In this document: one piece after another, positions 18,381 through 28,085 of the stretch
Layout: each line of letters begins with the position of its first letter
Position numbering within the stretch: the stretch's first letter is position 1
Assembly: GCA_964342825.1 (NCBI GenBank)
Contig: CAYFHO010000012.1
Location: forward strand, 30,863-94,862
Length of the DNA stretch: 64,000 nt
Source of the DNA: AAA164-E04 sp964342825
GTDB taxonomy: Bacteria > Verrucomicrobiota > Verrucomicrobiia > Limisphaerales > AAA164-E04
Direction of reading: 5' to 3'
Made by a program: the position numbers and the translations under genes
The notes under the pieces: generated by a model
What the model saw: the letters and a program-made list of their open reading frames with translations, nothing else
Told to the model about the DNA's origin: nothing
The model's database searches: none

Positions 18381-19376
18381 TTAACTGGCCGAAAGTTTTC
18401 CATAAACATGCTCGTGAAGGGCTTTTCGCATGATTTCAGTTGGTGCGCTTTTACCTGTCCATATTTCAAGGGCCGCGGTTCCCTGGTAAAGCAGCATACC
18501 CAGACCATTGGCAGTGCGGCAGCCGGCCTGTTCAGCTTCCCTTAAAAAGGGTGTTTGTGCGGGTTGATAAATCATGTCATAGGCGTGAAAAACATTTCGG
18601 AGATTGATGGCTTCGCAATCGACCGGTAAAGGATCGTCCGGTTTCAAACCCAGGGAGGTTGCGTTCAATAATAAATCGATCAGAGTTCCTTGTTTAGGGT
18701 AATCTAAGGAGGTTTCGACCTCTGGATACTTCGCTTGGATATCCTTCGCAACGTCTTCCGCTTTGGAGCGTGTTCGATTGATCAGGTGCAGCTTTTTGAT
18801 GCCTGCCGATGCCAGTTTCAATGCCGCCACACGTCCTGCTCCTCCAGCTCCCAATAAAACACAGGTGCGTCCTTTCAGCTTGAGTTCCAGATCTTCGTCA
18901 ATCGATTTCAGGATGGCATCGGCATCAGTATTGAATCCAACACTTCGAATGGTCACAAATTGAGTGGGATCTTCTGCCTGCCCAATGGGAGTCCAGGTTC
19001 CATCCTTGTTTTTGCCCTCGAATCGAATAGTGTTCACAGCACCCCATTCCCTGGCGGCTGAATCCACTTCGTCTACCCAGTCAAAAGCGAGCAGCTTATG
19101 TGGAACTGTCAGGTTGAGTCCGACATATCGCATTGCCCTGGCTCCATGCAAAGCTTCGTTGAGTTGCTCCGGCAACACGTCGAATGCCAGATATCGCCAA
19201 TTCATGCCCATTTCGGCAATACCGGCATTCTGCATAGCAGGAGAGGCGGAGTGGCGTATGGGATGTCCATAAACCGCCGCATACAATGTCGAGGCATTCA
19301 GATTGCTTTGATGATTCGATGACACAGGGATTTTTATAAGGTTGTTGGTATCTTCCACACAACGTTGAATTTTCAT
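18381..19376 (-). CDS. aroE: shikimate dehydrogenase
   Basis: An NADPH-dependent enzyme of about 331 residues reducing 3-dehydroshikimate to shikimate. The substrate-binding N-terminal domain has YGHPIRHSASPAMQN and LNLTVPHK, where the Lys is catalytic, and the dinucleotide-binding motif is VLLGAGGAGRVAALKLASAG followed by INRT. NGLGMLLYQG closes the protein. ATG 19376 was chosen; other in-frame ATGs at 19397 and 19403 and a GTG at 19421 would only lengthen an unconserved leader. A longer N-terminus than usual (about 25 residues) remains either way. It heads an operon with the prepilin peptidase. Confidence 0.93.
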   Translation of the reverse strand: MKIQRCVEDTNNLIKIPVSSNHQSNLNASTLYAAVYGHPIRHSASPAMQNAGIAEMGMNWRYLAFDVLPEQLNEALHGARAMRYVGLNLTVPHKLLAFDWVDEVDSAAREWGAVNTIRFEGKNKDGTWTPIGQAEDPTQFVTIRSVGFNTDADAILKSIDEDLELKLKGRTCVLLGAGGAGRVAALKLASAGIKKLHLINRTRSKAEDVAKDIQAKYPEVETSLDYPKQGTLIDLLLNATSLGLKPDDPLPVDCEAINLRNVFHAYDMIYQPAQTPFLREAEQAGCRTANGLGMLLYQGTAALEIWTGKSAPTEIMRKALHEHVYGKLSAS

Positions 19377-19489
19377 GTTGATGTCTGACCGATGCATCGG
19401 CATGTTGTGCCGACACCCCACCTTCTAGCATATCTCCTGATGACTGGTGAACTGGATCGATGGATATCGACCAAGTTCAAGGAATAATT

Positions 19490-21016
19490 ATGCTCGCAAA
19501 AATTGATGCTGCTTCGGTGCAGGGGATAGAGGCTCTGAATGTGGAAGTGGAAGTGCATGTGGGATACAGCGACACATGTGTGGTGATCGTCGGGCTTCCC
19601 GATGCTGCAGTCAGGGAATCACGGGATCGAGTCGGTTCAGCCATCGAAAACAGCGGTTTCAAATTTCCTAAAGGCCGCACAACCATCAATCTCGCACCTG
19701 CCGACCTTAAGAAAGAAGGCCCGAGTTTCGATTTACCCATTGCCATGGGAATGCTCGCAGCCAGTGAACAGATGGAGTCATCTTTATTGACTCAATATAT
19801 GATTGTTGGAGAACTGGCGCTCACTGGCGCGGTTCGACCTGTCAAAGGCATCCTTCCGATCGCCCTTCGCGCCAAGAAGGAGGGGAAACGGGGGATCCTA
19901 GTGCCCCAGCAGAACGCATACGAAGCCGCAGTGGTGCAGGGGATCGAGGTCATTCCTGTACAGAATTTGCGTGAAGCGGTTTATTTTCTGGAAGAGCAGG
20001 TGAGCATTCCTCCTTGTCAGGTGGATCTGAAGAAACTTCTGGGCCGATCTGATGATATGGAACTTGATTTTGCCGATGTCAAAGGTCAGGAATCCGTCAA
20101 ACGTGCCCTGGAAATTGCGGCAGCCGGGGGGCACAATGTACTATTGATTGGACCGCCGGGAACCGGTAAATCCATGCTCGCCAAAAGACTTCCAGGCATC
20201 CTCCCACCCTTGACTCTGACCGAGGCTCTTGAGACGACCAAGATTCACAGTATCGTTGGATTGTTGGATTCAGGACAGGCATTGGTCACGCGTCGGCCCT
20301 TTCGCACGCCGCATCACACCGCCAGCGATGCCGGGTTATTGGGCGGGAATGTCCATCCTTCGCCCGGTGAAATTTCTCTGGCCCATAATGGTGTGTTATT
20401 TTTGGACGAACTGCCTGAGTTTCGTCGCAGTGTGCTTGAGACTTTGCGTCAGCCTTTGGAGGAGGGGAGGGTGACCATTTCTCGAGCCGCCGGAACAATG
20501 ACCTTTCCAGCTCGGTTCATGATGGTCGCCGCCATGAATCCAACGCCAGACGGCAAGATGCCCGAAGACAGCCGCTGCAGCCCTCGAGAGATCCAGAATT
20601 ATCTAGGGAGAATATCCGGCCCACTGCTGGATCGAATAGATCTTCATATTGAAGTTCCTGCGGTGCCTTTCGATAAAATCTCGGGAATGATGTCCGGTGA
20701 GTCCTCTGAACAAATTAAACAACGTGTGGTGGCGGCTAGAGATATTCAACTCAGACGTTTTGCCAAATCAAAATTGATTGTGAGCAACGCCAGCATGACA
20801 TCACGAGCGCTGAAAGTTTGTTGTCAATTGGATGACAGTTCTCTTGATCTGATGAAGCAGGCAATGGCGCATGTTGGCTTGAGTGCTCGAGCTTATGATC
20901 GAATATTAAAGGTGGCCAGAACCATAGCCGACCTGGCACATCAGGAAAATATCCAATCCGATCACATCATGGAAGCCATTCAATATCGGGAATTGGATCA
21001 TCAAATATGGACATGA
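19490..21016 (+). CDS. comM: YifB/ComM family Mg-chelatase-like AAA ATPase
   Basis: A 508-residue AAA+ protein; ComM acts as a branch-migration helicase that helps integrate foreign DNA during natural transformation. The N-terminal domain has ASVQGIEALNVEVEVH and IVGLPDAAVRESRDRV. The ATPase has a Walker A motif GPPGTGKSMLAKRLPG, Walker B LFLDELPEF, and MVAAMNPTP. The C-terminal Mg-chelatase domain has LSARAYDRILKVARTIADL. ATG 19490 with AAGGAA upstream is the best start; 19460 adds ten unconserved residues. Together with the prepilin peptidase it hints at competence, but no other competence gene is visible. Confidence 0.93.
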   Translation: MLAKIDAASVQGIEALNVEVEVHVGYSDTCVVIVGLPDAAVRESRDRVGSAIENSGFKFPKGRTTINLAPADLKKEGPSFDLPIAMGMLAASEQMESSLLTQYMIVGELALTGAVRPVKGILPIALRAKKEGKRGILVPQQNAYEAAVVQGIEVIPVQNLREAVYFLEEQVSIPPCQVDLKKLLGRSDDMELDFADVKGQESVKRALEIAAAGGHNVLLIGPPGTGKSMLAKRLPGILPPLTLTEALETTKIHSIVGLLDSGQALVTRRPFRTPHHTASDAGLLGGNVHPSPGEISLAHNGVLFLDELPEFRRSVLETLRQPLEEGRVTISRAAGTMTFPARFMMVAAMNPTPDGKMPEDSRCSPREIQNYLGRISGPLLDRIDLHIEVPAVPFDKISGMMSGESSEQIKQRVVAARDIQLRRFAKSKLIVSNASMTSRALKVCCQLDDSSLDLMKQAMAHVGLSARAYDRILKVARTIADLAHQENIQSDHIMEAIQYRELDHQIWT

Positions 21017-21178
21017 TGTTCCTGATTAATCGAATCATGCCATGATCATATTGATACAGATTACAGATGAATCCTCCATGGATGAATCCAATCATTCAAC
21101 TGCTGAAGGTGACCAGGTTTTTCCCGATGCAAGTAATTGCGTGAAGCCTTTAGCAGTTTGTGTTAAAAGTCTTATTGG

Positions 21179-21922
21179 ATGAAAATTACGAAGAAATCGA
21201 AAGATCATCTTTATTTTGAAACAGGGGCTCCCTGGTTCCTGCCAGTCATCGCATTAATCGGCCTTATGGCGGCGTTGGTTTATTCCACTCAAGTCACACA
21301 GGTGCAGGTATCGAAAGATTCGAACGGGCAAGCCAAGGCGACGGTTACTCATCGTTTGATGGGGATTGACAGGCGCTTTGACGAAGTCAAAAACCTGGTT
21401 CGAGTCGAAAGGGAACTCGTCCGAAATGCACCTGGGACGGAGTCTCGCTGGGAAATATGGTTTTCAGGTGAAAATGGCAGGATTCCGATGTCTGGAAAAA
21501 CCTACGGTAACCATCAATATACAGCTGCTAAATATGATGCTTTTCTCGAACAAGTGACTTCCTTATTGAACTCCAATCAACCCAAATCCCTCTCGTTTCG
21601 TGCAGATAATCCCTATTGGCACAGTTTGATCGTCATGGTTTTCTTTTTCATTGTCTTTGTGGTTGTTCACCAGAAAGCGCGAGGACACATGGATTTTCAG
21701 AATGGGACCTTGTACCTCAGAGTGCGGAAATTTATCCTGACTCAAAAATATGTTTTCTCCATTGATGATGTTGCCTCCTTTAAAAGTGATGCCGTTTCCT
21801 TGAAATCGGGTCAAATATTGAAGCTTCAATCAGGCCGTGACATGCAGCAAAAGGTTGCTTCTTCACAGGCAGTTGAGGGTCTCAACAAAGCTTTGGTTTC
21901 ATGGCAACATGCTCGAACTTGA
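21179..21922 (+). CDS. membrane protein of unknown function
   Basis: A 247-residue protein with two predicted transmembrane helices, at residues 18-36 and about 148-165, separated by a ~110-residue soluble domain and followed by a ~80-residue tail. The tail (GTLYLRVRKFILTQKYVFSIDDVASFKSDA) resembles the PH-like or YcxB-like regions of some membrane proteins, but the match is too weak to name. It stands alone downstream of comM. I do not recognise the family. Confidence 0.6.
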   Translation: MKITKKSKDHLYFETGAPWFLPVIALIGLMAALVYSTQVTQVQVSKDSNGQAKATVTHRLMGIDRRFDEVKNLVRVERELVRNAPGTESRWEIWFSGENGRIPMSGKTYGNHQYTAAKYDAFLEQVTSLLNSNQPKSLSFRADNPYWHSLIVMVFFFIVFVVVHQKARGHMDFQNGTLYLRVRKFILTQKYVFSIDDVASFKSDAVSLKSGQILKLQSGRDMQQKVASSQAVEGLNKALVSWQHART

Positions 21923-22148
21923 TTTTCTTACCTCCCGTTTGGCTTTGCGGTGAAGATTGAGGGTGTGGGTTACAGTGCTTTGCTACGAAAGTTGCACCAT
22001 TGAAATTAGGGTAAATGAGCGCATTTCCTGGTGTTTTTATTTGTTGGAGCAAAATCTTGAAGAATTCCAACTTTCGCCGCATAAATATGTCTCCTGATTT
22101 TGGATTTCTTGTTGAAATTCACTGTTCGGGAAAATAGCGGATACAACG

Positions 22149-22457
22149 ATGGAAACTTATTTCAACAATCTCACCACCGACGAAGGGGGACGCAAACAGC
22201 TTCTTCAAGACATCAGGAACTTGATCGAAGAAGCTGAAGGTTTGATCAAGAATACAGCGGAAGACCTGCCGGAAAAATCCAAAAAAGAGCTTTTGGAGCG
22301 TCTGGAGCGACTGAAGAAATCGAGCTTAAGAATTGATGAACAAACTTATGCGGGCGTTGAAGTTGTCGATCAAATCATTCGACGATACCCTTATCAGTCC
22401 CTGGGAATTGCCGCCCTTGGGGGAATCGTGCTCGGAATCATTCTCAACAAGCGTTAA
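22149..22457 (+). CDS. DUF883 (ElaB/YqjD) family protein
   Basis: A 102-residue protein with the architecture of the ElaB/YqjD group: a charged amphipathic helical N-terminal part that may form a coiled coil (residues 10-75), then IIRRYPYQSLGIAALGGIVLG as a C-terminal transmembrane anchor with glycines, ending in NKR. E. coli relatives bind ribosomes at the inner membrane in stationary phase. The ATG at 22149 fits the family start. It is monocistronic. Confidence 0.85.
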   Translation: METYFNNLTTDEGGRKQLLQDIRNLIEEAEGLIKNTAEDLPEKSKKELLERLERLKKSSLRIDEQTYAGVEVVDQIIRRYPYQSLGIAALGGIVLGIILNKR

Positions 22458-22600
22458 TTCACCCAAGTCCCGGCTTTTTGGTGGGTTTCGCCAACCCGGT
22501 TGAAGCTGGATGACGACCTTTTCAATTAATTTCGGGAAATAAGGGCGGTGATACGCCGCTAATCCCTGACATTGAATTTACGATTTTGACCTAATTCATC

Positions 22601-25282
22601 ATGCGAAAGCAGTATCCATTCGATATTATCGAATCCAAACGACAGCGTATCTGGGATGAGGCCGAAGCCTTTCGGGCCTGGAACCCCGAGGAAAATATTC
22701 CAGAAACTCATCCTTTTTCAAAACGACACGGATTAAGTGGAGCCATTCCAGCTTCACAGCTTCCACCCAAGTATTACATCCTCGACATGTTTCCTTATCC
22801 ATCTGGATCCGGACTGCATGTCGGCCATCCCGAGGGTTATACAGCGACCGACATCCTTGCCCGGTACAAGCGAGCCAAAGGTTTCAATGTGCTTCACCCA
22901 ATGGGGTGGGACGCATTTGGGTTGCCAGCAGAACAGTATGCGATCAAAACCGGTCAACATCCGCGAGTCACAACTGAGGCCAACATCAGTAATTTTAAAC
23001 GTCAGATCAAGTCATTGGGATTCAGTTATGACTGGTCAAGAGAGGTGGACACAACCGATCCTGATTATTTCCAGTGGACCCAGTGGATTTTCCTGAAGTT
23101 ATACAACTCGTGGTTTAATCCCGAAACCAACAAAGCAGAACCCATTGAAAACTTGGTTATTCCTTCTGATTGCGTTACCGAAGAGGCCAGATCCTCCTAC
23201 CGAGATGAACGTCGATTGGCCTTTGTTGCCGAAGCCCCTGTGAACTGGTGCCCCGAATTGGGGACCGTTCTGGCAAATGAGGAAGTGGTGGATGGCAAGA
23301 GTGAGGTGGGCGGTTTCCCTGTGATACGTAAACCGATGCGTCAATGGATGCTGCGTATCACTGCTTTTGCCGGGAAGTTATTGGAAGGTTTGGATGAAAT
23401 TGAGTGGAGTGATTCTCTCAAGGAAATGCAGCGGAATTGGATTGGGAAATCCGAAGGAGCCGAAGTGCATTTTCAGGTTGCCGACAGGGAAGAGGTGATC
23501 ACGGTATTTACCACACGGCCCGATACTTTGTTTGGTGCGACTTACATGGTGCTGGCGCCGGAGCATTCCCTGGTAGATGAACTGGTGACTGATGAACAGA
23601 AAGCGGCAGTTGAGGAATACAGAGCCTTTACATCCCGAAAAAGTGATCTGGAACGCACGGAATTGTCCAAAGAAAAGACCGGTATTTTTATCGGCGCATA
23701 CGCCATCAATCCAGTTAACAAAGAACGAATTCCCATTTGGATTGCAGATTATGTTTTGTCCACCTACGGGACAGGAGCCATCATGGCGGTCCCGGCGCAC
23801 GATTCTCGAGACTTGGAGTTTGCAGAAAAGTTTAATCTGCCCGTCTTGAAGGTGGTCACCGCTCCTCAAGGTCAGGATTCCATTGGTTTTGTCGGGGAGG
23901 GGATCAGTGTCAATTCCGGTTTCTTGAATGACCTTCCGACACCCGAGGCCAAGCAGAAAATGATTGATTGGCTCACTGAAAACAATGTGGGCAAAAGGCG
24001 CATCAATTACAAATTACGTGACTGGTTGTTCAGTCGACAACGTTTCTGGGGAGAACCATTTCCCATTCTGTGGAAAGGCGGTCAACATCGATCCGTGGGT
24101 GAGCATGAACTCCCCGTGATGCCGCCTGACCTGAAGGATTTCAAACCTACAAGCGATGGCGAACCTCCTTTGGCGCGCGCAACCGAATGGCTCAACCTGA
24201 AAGACGGTTCCAAACGGGAAACCAACACCATGCCTCAATGGGCCGGTAGTTGCTGGTATTACCTCCGATACCTGGATGCTTCCAACAAAGAAAAATTCTG
24301 TGGAAAGGAAGCAGAATCCTATTGGATGGGGTCTGCTGAAGATAAAGCTAATCCGGGTGTGGATCTATATGTGGGAGGAACTGAACATGCGGTTTTGCAT
24401 CTGCTTTACGCCCGATTCTGGCATAAGGTGTTGCATGATCTTGATCTGGTATCCACTAGTGAGCCTTTTTTCAAATTGGTCAATCAAGGCCTCATCCTGG
24501 GAGAGGATGGACAAAAGATGTCCAAATCAAGGGGTAACGTGGTTAATCCAGACGAGATCGTAAGTGCCTACGGTGCTGATGCCTTTCGTTTATATGAAAT
24601 GTTCATGGGGCCTTTGGAAATGTCCAAACCCTGGAATACAAAGGGCGTAGAAGGTGTGTATCGGTTTCTCGGTCGGGTATGGCGATTGATCGTGGATGAA
24701 GAGAGCGAAGTTGCTTTTGAACAGGCCATGGCGGTGGATGCAGACAAAGGTGAGGAGAATCTGAAAAAACTTACCCTGCATGCCTCCATTCAATCGGACG
24801 CAAAACCCACAGCCGAGCAACTCAAATCTCTGCACGCCTGCATTAAAAAAGTGACAGAAGATCTGGATGGCATGCGGTTCAACACGGCCATCTCATCGAT
24901 GATGGTGTTTGTCAACGAAGCCGTGAATTGGGAAGTACGTCCGGCGGAATGCATGCGCAGTTTTCTTGTGATACTTCAACCCTTTGCTCCGCATCTGGCC
25001 GAGGAGCTTTATGGGATGCTTTCCGGTCAGGACAAGGGCGTGATCGCCTACGAGCCCTGGCCTGCGTTTGATCCGGCATTGTTGGTGGAGGACAGCATTG
25101 AATTGCCTATTCAGGTCAACGGGAAGTTGAGAGACAGAGTCACCGTACCAGTTGATGCGGATCGTAAAGCAATTGAAGACCTGGCACTGGCAACCGATAA
25201 GATCAAGGCTTTGATCGAAGGGAAATCCGTTAAAAAAGTGATCGTGGTTCCCGGAAAATTGGTTAACCTGGTGGTCAAATAA
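22601..25282 (+). CDS. leuS: leucyl-tRNA synthetase
   Basis: An 893-residue class I aminoacyl-tRNA synthetase. The HIGH motif appears as HVGH at 73-76 in FPYPSGSGLHVGHPEGY, and KMSKS is at 639-643. Between them lies the CP1 editing domain with TTRPDTLFGATYMVLAPEH and GTGAIMAVPAHDSRD. The C-terminal anticodon-binding region and the small C-terminal domain (VNGKLRDRVTVPVDAD) are complete. The length is normal for bacterial LeuRS. A GC-containing 5' region of ~140 bp precedes it without a recognisable T-box or other riboswitch. Confidence 0.97.
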   Translation: MRKQYPFDIIESKRQRIWDEAEAFRAWNPEENIPETHPFSKRHGLSGAIPASQLPPKYYILDMFPYPSGSGLHVGHPEGYTATDILARYKRAKGFNVLHPMGWDAFGLPAEQYAIKTGQHPRVTTEANISNFKRQIKSLGFSYDWSREVDTTDPDYFQWTQWIFLKLYNSWFNPETNKAEPIENLVIPSDCVTEEARSSYRDERRLAFVAEAPVNWCPELGTVLANEEVVDGKSEVGGFPVIRKPMRQWMLRITAFAGKLLEGLDEIEWSDSLKEMQRNWIGKSEGAEVHFQVADREEVITVFTTRPDTLFGATYMVLAPEHSLVDELVTDEQKAAVEEYRAFTSRKSDLERTELSKEKTGIFIGAYAINPVNKERIPIWIADYVLSTYGTGAIMAVPAHDSRDLEFAEKFNLPVLKVVTAPQGQDSIGFVGEGISVNSGFLNDLPTPEAKQKMIDWLTENNVGKRRINYKLRDWLFSRQRFWGEPFPILWKGGQHRSVGEHELPVMPPDLKDFKPTSDGEPPLARATEWLNLKDGSKRETNTMPQWAGSCWYYLRYLDASNKEKFCGKEAESYWMGSAEDKANPGVDLYVGGTEHAVLHLLYARFWHKVLHDLDLVSTSEPFFKLVNQGLILGEDGQKMSKSRGNVVNPDEIVSAYGADAFRLYEMFMGPLEMSKPWNTKGVEGVYRFLGRVWRLIVDEESEVAFEQAMAVDADKGEENLKKLTLHASIQSDAKPTAEQLKSLHACIKKVTEDLDGMRFNTAISSMMVFVNEAVNWEVRPAECMRSFLVILQPFAPHLAEELYGMLSGQDKGVIAYEPWPAFDPALLVEDSIELPIQVNGKLRDRVTVPVDADRKAIEDLALATDKIKALIEGKSVKKVIVVPGKLVNLVVK

Positions 25283-25303
25283 TCCTAATCTATCTTAAAA
25301 CCC

Positions 25304-26164
25304 ATGATGCATCGCAGAACATTCATTCATCGTACTTTGGCAGCGGCAGCCGCTTCAGGAGCTACCTGGTTTGATACGCCAGACCTATTAGCAGACACCC
25401 GTGAGGATTCTCTCAAAAAATATGGGGGATTCCCAATGGGGATTCAGAGCTATTCTTTGCGTGCATTTGGAATCGATGGAGCCTTGGCAAAAATTGAGGA
25501 ACTGGAACTCCATTATGTAGAATTGTTCCGGATGCATTATCCACCCATTCCTGATCCTGTTAAGATATCAGAAATGAATGCTAAACTCGAAAAGCATGAT
25601 CTTTCCATCAGTGCACATGGAGTTCAGTCATTCACGAAAGATCATCACAAAAACAAGGCGTTCTTCGAGTTTGCCAGCAAGGCTGGGATTCGAAACATTA
25701 GTGCCAATCCTGAACCCGATTCCTTTGAAAGCCTGAACCGATTGGTTGCCGAGTACAATATTCGGATTGCCATTCACAATCACGGACCCGGCGCCCTTTA
25801 TGATTCCCCCCTGGATGCTTTGAAGGCCGTCGCCGGATATGACAAGCGTATCGGTTTTTGTGCTGATCTGGGGCATTACATTCGATCAGGGGTAGATCCT
25901 GTCGAAGTCATTTATCAGTTGGGAGACCGGTTGTATGGTGTCCATTTGAAGGATTTTGCAGAGCAAAAGAAAAAAACCGAAGGTGTGATTATCGGTCGGG
26001 GACATCTGGATGTGGAGGGGGTTTTCAAAGCCTTGAAAAAGGTAGGGTTCCCTGCCGATGGAGCCTTGTCATTGGAATATGAAGAAAATCCGGAAGATCC
26101 CATGGACGACATTCGCGCATGCCTGCATGTTGCCTCAGAGGCAGCTCAAAGAGTGGCCCGGTAA
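25304..26164 (+). CDS. sugar phosphate isomerase/epimerase-like TIM-barrel protein
   Basis: A 286-residue protein of the xylose-isomerase-like TIM-barrel family (AP endonuclease 2 superfamily). The N-terminus HRRTFIHRTLAAAAASGA is a twin-arginine-type export signal, so it probably works in the periplasm. Metal-site motifs include IAIHNHGPG, GFCADLGHYIRSG and YGVHLKDF, then SLEYEENPEDP at the end. Such proteins act on sugars or inositols, often beside Gfo/Idh/MocA dehydrogenases; the nearest one is 26 kb away. It starts 21 bp after leuS but is probably unrelated in function. Confidence 0.85.
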   Translation: MMHRRTFIHRTLAAAAASGATWFDTPDLLADTREDSLKKYGGFPMGIQSYSLRAFGIDGALAKIEELELHYVELFRMHYPPIPDPVKISEMNAKLEKHDLSISAHGVQSFTKDHHKNKAFFEFASKAGIRNISANPEPDSFESLNRLVAEYNIRIAIHNHGPGALYDSPLDALKAVAGYDKRIGFCADLGHYIRSGVDPVEVIYQLGDRLYGVHLKDFAEQKKKTEGVIIGRGHLDVEGVFKALKKVGFPADGALSLEYEENPEDPMDDIRACLHVASEAAQRVAR

Positions 26165-26194
26165 TCCGGACGCACTAAACAACAATATCTTGCG

Positions 26195-26231
26195 AATAAG
26201 CCACTTGTTTTCATGAGTGGCTTATTTTTTA
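26195..26231. terminator. bidirectional intrinsic terminator
   Basis: A perfect 11-bp stem (arms 26195-26205 and 26216-26226, 10-nt loop) with a T run after it on + and A/T flank on the other side. The right arm overlaps the stop codon of the converging hydroxylase-like gene. Confidence 0.85.
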
Positions 26232-27013
26232 TAGAAACTCTTTTCCCAACTCTTTTGTTTGTCACCTGCTTCCTTGAGTAATGGTGTATTTGCCGCAGCT
26301 TTTAAAACCCAGTTGAGCAGTTTGTCGTAAGGAGATTTCATGGGGCGTGCAAAATCAACAAAAAGCACCACCCTGAAGCCGTCGGTGTCGTTCCACACTT
26401 CATGATTGTAGGTATCGTCGAAGATCAGGCTTTTGCCTTCTTCCCAATATCGGGTTTGAGTTCCTATGCGGATTCGGCATTGCTCCTTGGGTTCGGGAAC
26501 CAGGAGTCCCAAATGGTAACGCAGTACACCACAGAACGGTCCTCGGTGTGCCGGAATATGTTTGCGTGGAGACAGAATCGAAAAAAAGGCTGTGTGTAAC
26601 CCTGGGATATGTTCCAGGAGTTGAGTGGTCCTGGGGCATTTTGCCTGATTGGCATCACATTGCATTCCCGGAGCAACGAGGAAATAGGTCTTCCAATCAC
26701 TATCCGTGGTGATGGCACTTGCTTCCTTCAGGATTTCGTGAAAACTGGGGATCTGATCTCGAAACGCCATCACATCATCCAATTCCTGCCGGATTTCTTC
26801 CCAATGATCTTCAAGCTTTTCAACCCACGGAAAGGCTTCTTTTTCGTAGATAGCCAGATCTTCGACTAATCCTTTTTTGGCAATAAAATTTTCAGCACGG
26901 TCAGCAAACAATCGGCCAAGCTTAACTCCTAAATGGCGGGGAGGTTTGAGTCTGTAACTACGACTGGCTCGAGGATCGTCAAAATCGACGCTCGTTTCCA
27001 TTTTGGGGTTCAT
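26222..27013 (-). CDS. aspartyl/asparaginyl beta-hydroxylase family protein
   Basis: A protein of about 264 residues related to 2-oxoglutarate/Fe(II)-dependent aspartyl/asparaginyl beta-hydroxylases. The signature is SPRKHIPAHRGPFCGVLRYH with the iron-ligand His, then GLLVP, and a second His in DDTYNHEVWNDTDGFRVVLFVD, followed by the Arg-containing strand that holds 2-oxoglutarate. The reading frame is open for a further 115 codons upstream, but that part is low-quality and overlaps the neighbouring gene, so ATG 27013 was chosen (27001 is also possible). Bacterial relatives include LpxO-type lipid A hydroxylases; the true substrate is unknown. Confidence 0.87.
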   Translation of the reverse strand: MNPKMETSVDFDDPRASRSYRLKPPRHLGVKLGRLFADRAENFIAKKGLVEDLAIYEKEAFPWVEKLEDHWEEIRQELDDVMAFRDQIPSFHEILKEASAITTDSDWKTYFLVAPGMQCDANQAKCPRTTQLLEHIPGLHTAFFSILSPRKHIPAHRGPFCGVLRYHLGLLVPEPKEQCRIRIGTQTRYWEEGKSLIFDDTYNHEVWNDTDGFRVVLFVDFARPMKSPYDKLLNWVLKAAANTPLLKEAGDKQKSWEKSFYKK

Positions 27014-27153
27014 GCTGATTTTTTCGTTGATGATGTTTGCCTTGTGCGGTGGAATCTTCTTCGTTTGTTCATTCGGAATTATATGAATCACTACTTTGAT
27101 TGGCAATTTCAATTTATTCTCGGTAAGGCTCTGTGTCCTTCTCTGATGGCAGC

Positions 27154-28041
27154 ATGAGTATTCGATTGGAAATGATTCAAGTGGCTCGCCTCGCTCCCAA
27201 AACCCTGGAGGATGCGGCAGATCTGGTGAGAACTTTTTTGACCGGACAGCTTCATGCGGAAGGTGGCTTTGCGGATCGTCAGGGTAACCAGGACTTATAT
27301 TATACGGTCTTCGGATTGGATAGCCTTCAGAGTTTGGATGCCCTGCCAGGGACATCATTCTGGCAACCTTACCTAGACTTCAAGTTACAAAGCGGAATCG
27401 AGAAACTGGATTTCGTTCATCTATGTTGTCTCATCCGATGTTTGTCGATCGCTCCGGAAATCAATAGGGATTCATCCGGTTTATTGGACAGACTGCTTCA
27501 CTATCGAAGTCAAGACGGTGGTTTTAATCCTGAGCCAGGATCGGAGTTCGGCACGGCTTACGGAGCTTTCCTGGCGGCAGGAGCCCTTCAGGATTTGGGG
27601 ATGAATCTTGCCGAGTTTGAAGATGGACTTATGGATTCTTTAGGCATGTTGCGAACTCCGGATGGAGCCTGGGGAAACGATCGAAAGCAACGGTCAGGGG
27701 CGACCAATGCCACAGCTGCGGTGATGACAACCATGCGTCAGTTCGGAAAGGTTCCCCCGGCTGAATCCATTGACTGGTTGATGTCGGCAACTCATCCGAT
27801 GGGAGGTTTTCTTGCCAATAAGTTGGCTCCCATTCCTGATCTCCTTTCAACTGCCACAGCCTTACATGCGTTGTCTGGTGTTCAGTATGAGATTGCAGAG
27901 GACGTCCGGGAACGATGTCTGGATTTTATCGATACACTCTGGACCAATGTGGGTTCCTTTCACGGCCACTGGCATGAAGAGGAACTGGACTCGGAGTATA
28001 CATTTTATGGATTGTTGGCGCTGGGGCATTTAAGTGTTTAA
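27154..28041 (+). CDS. prenyltransferase/squalene-oxidase repeat protein
   Basis: A protein of about 295 residues built from alpha/alpha-barrel repeats of the prenyltransferase beta-subunit type. Repeat signatures include GGFADRQGNQDLYYTVFGLDSL, QDGGFNPEPGSEFGTAYGAF (20-residue core shown in part), PDGAWGNDRK and HPMGGFLANKL. The repeats resemble protein geranylgeranyl- or farnesyltransferase beta subunits, yet bacteria have no known alpha partner, so the role is unclear. ATG 27154 was preferred to GTG 27133. It is divergent from the hydroxylase gene. Confidence 0.8.
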   Translation: MSIRLEMIQVARLAPKTLEDAADLVRTFLTGQLHAEGGFADRQGNQDLYYTVFGLDSLQSLDALPGTSFWQPYLDFKLQSGIEKLDFVHLCCLIRCLSIAPEINRDSSGLLDRLLHYRSQDGGFNPEPGSEFGTAYGAFLAAGALQDLGMNLAEFEDGLMDSLGMLRTPDGAWGNDRKQRSGATNATAAVMTTMRQFGKVPPAESIDWLMSATHPMGGFLANKLAPIPDLLSTATALHALSGVQYEIAEDVRERCLDFIDTLWTNVGSFHGHWHEEELDSEYTFYGLLALGHLSV

Positions 28042-28085
28042 AGTTTGGAATCGACTTTAACGGCTTTTCCTTTTCAACTTTGTTC

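Noticed and set aside
22458..22600. T-box or leader RNA before leuS
   Set aside because: Only small dyads are present; no T-box consensus was recognised.
27014..27358. Upstream extension of the hydroxylase-like frame by 115 codons
   Set aside because: The extra residues are unlike the family, and the region overlaps the start of the divergent prenyltransferase-like gene.
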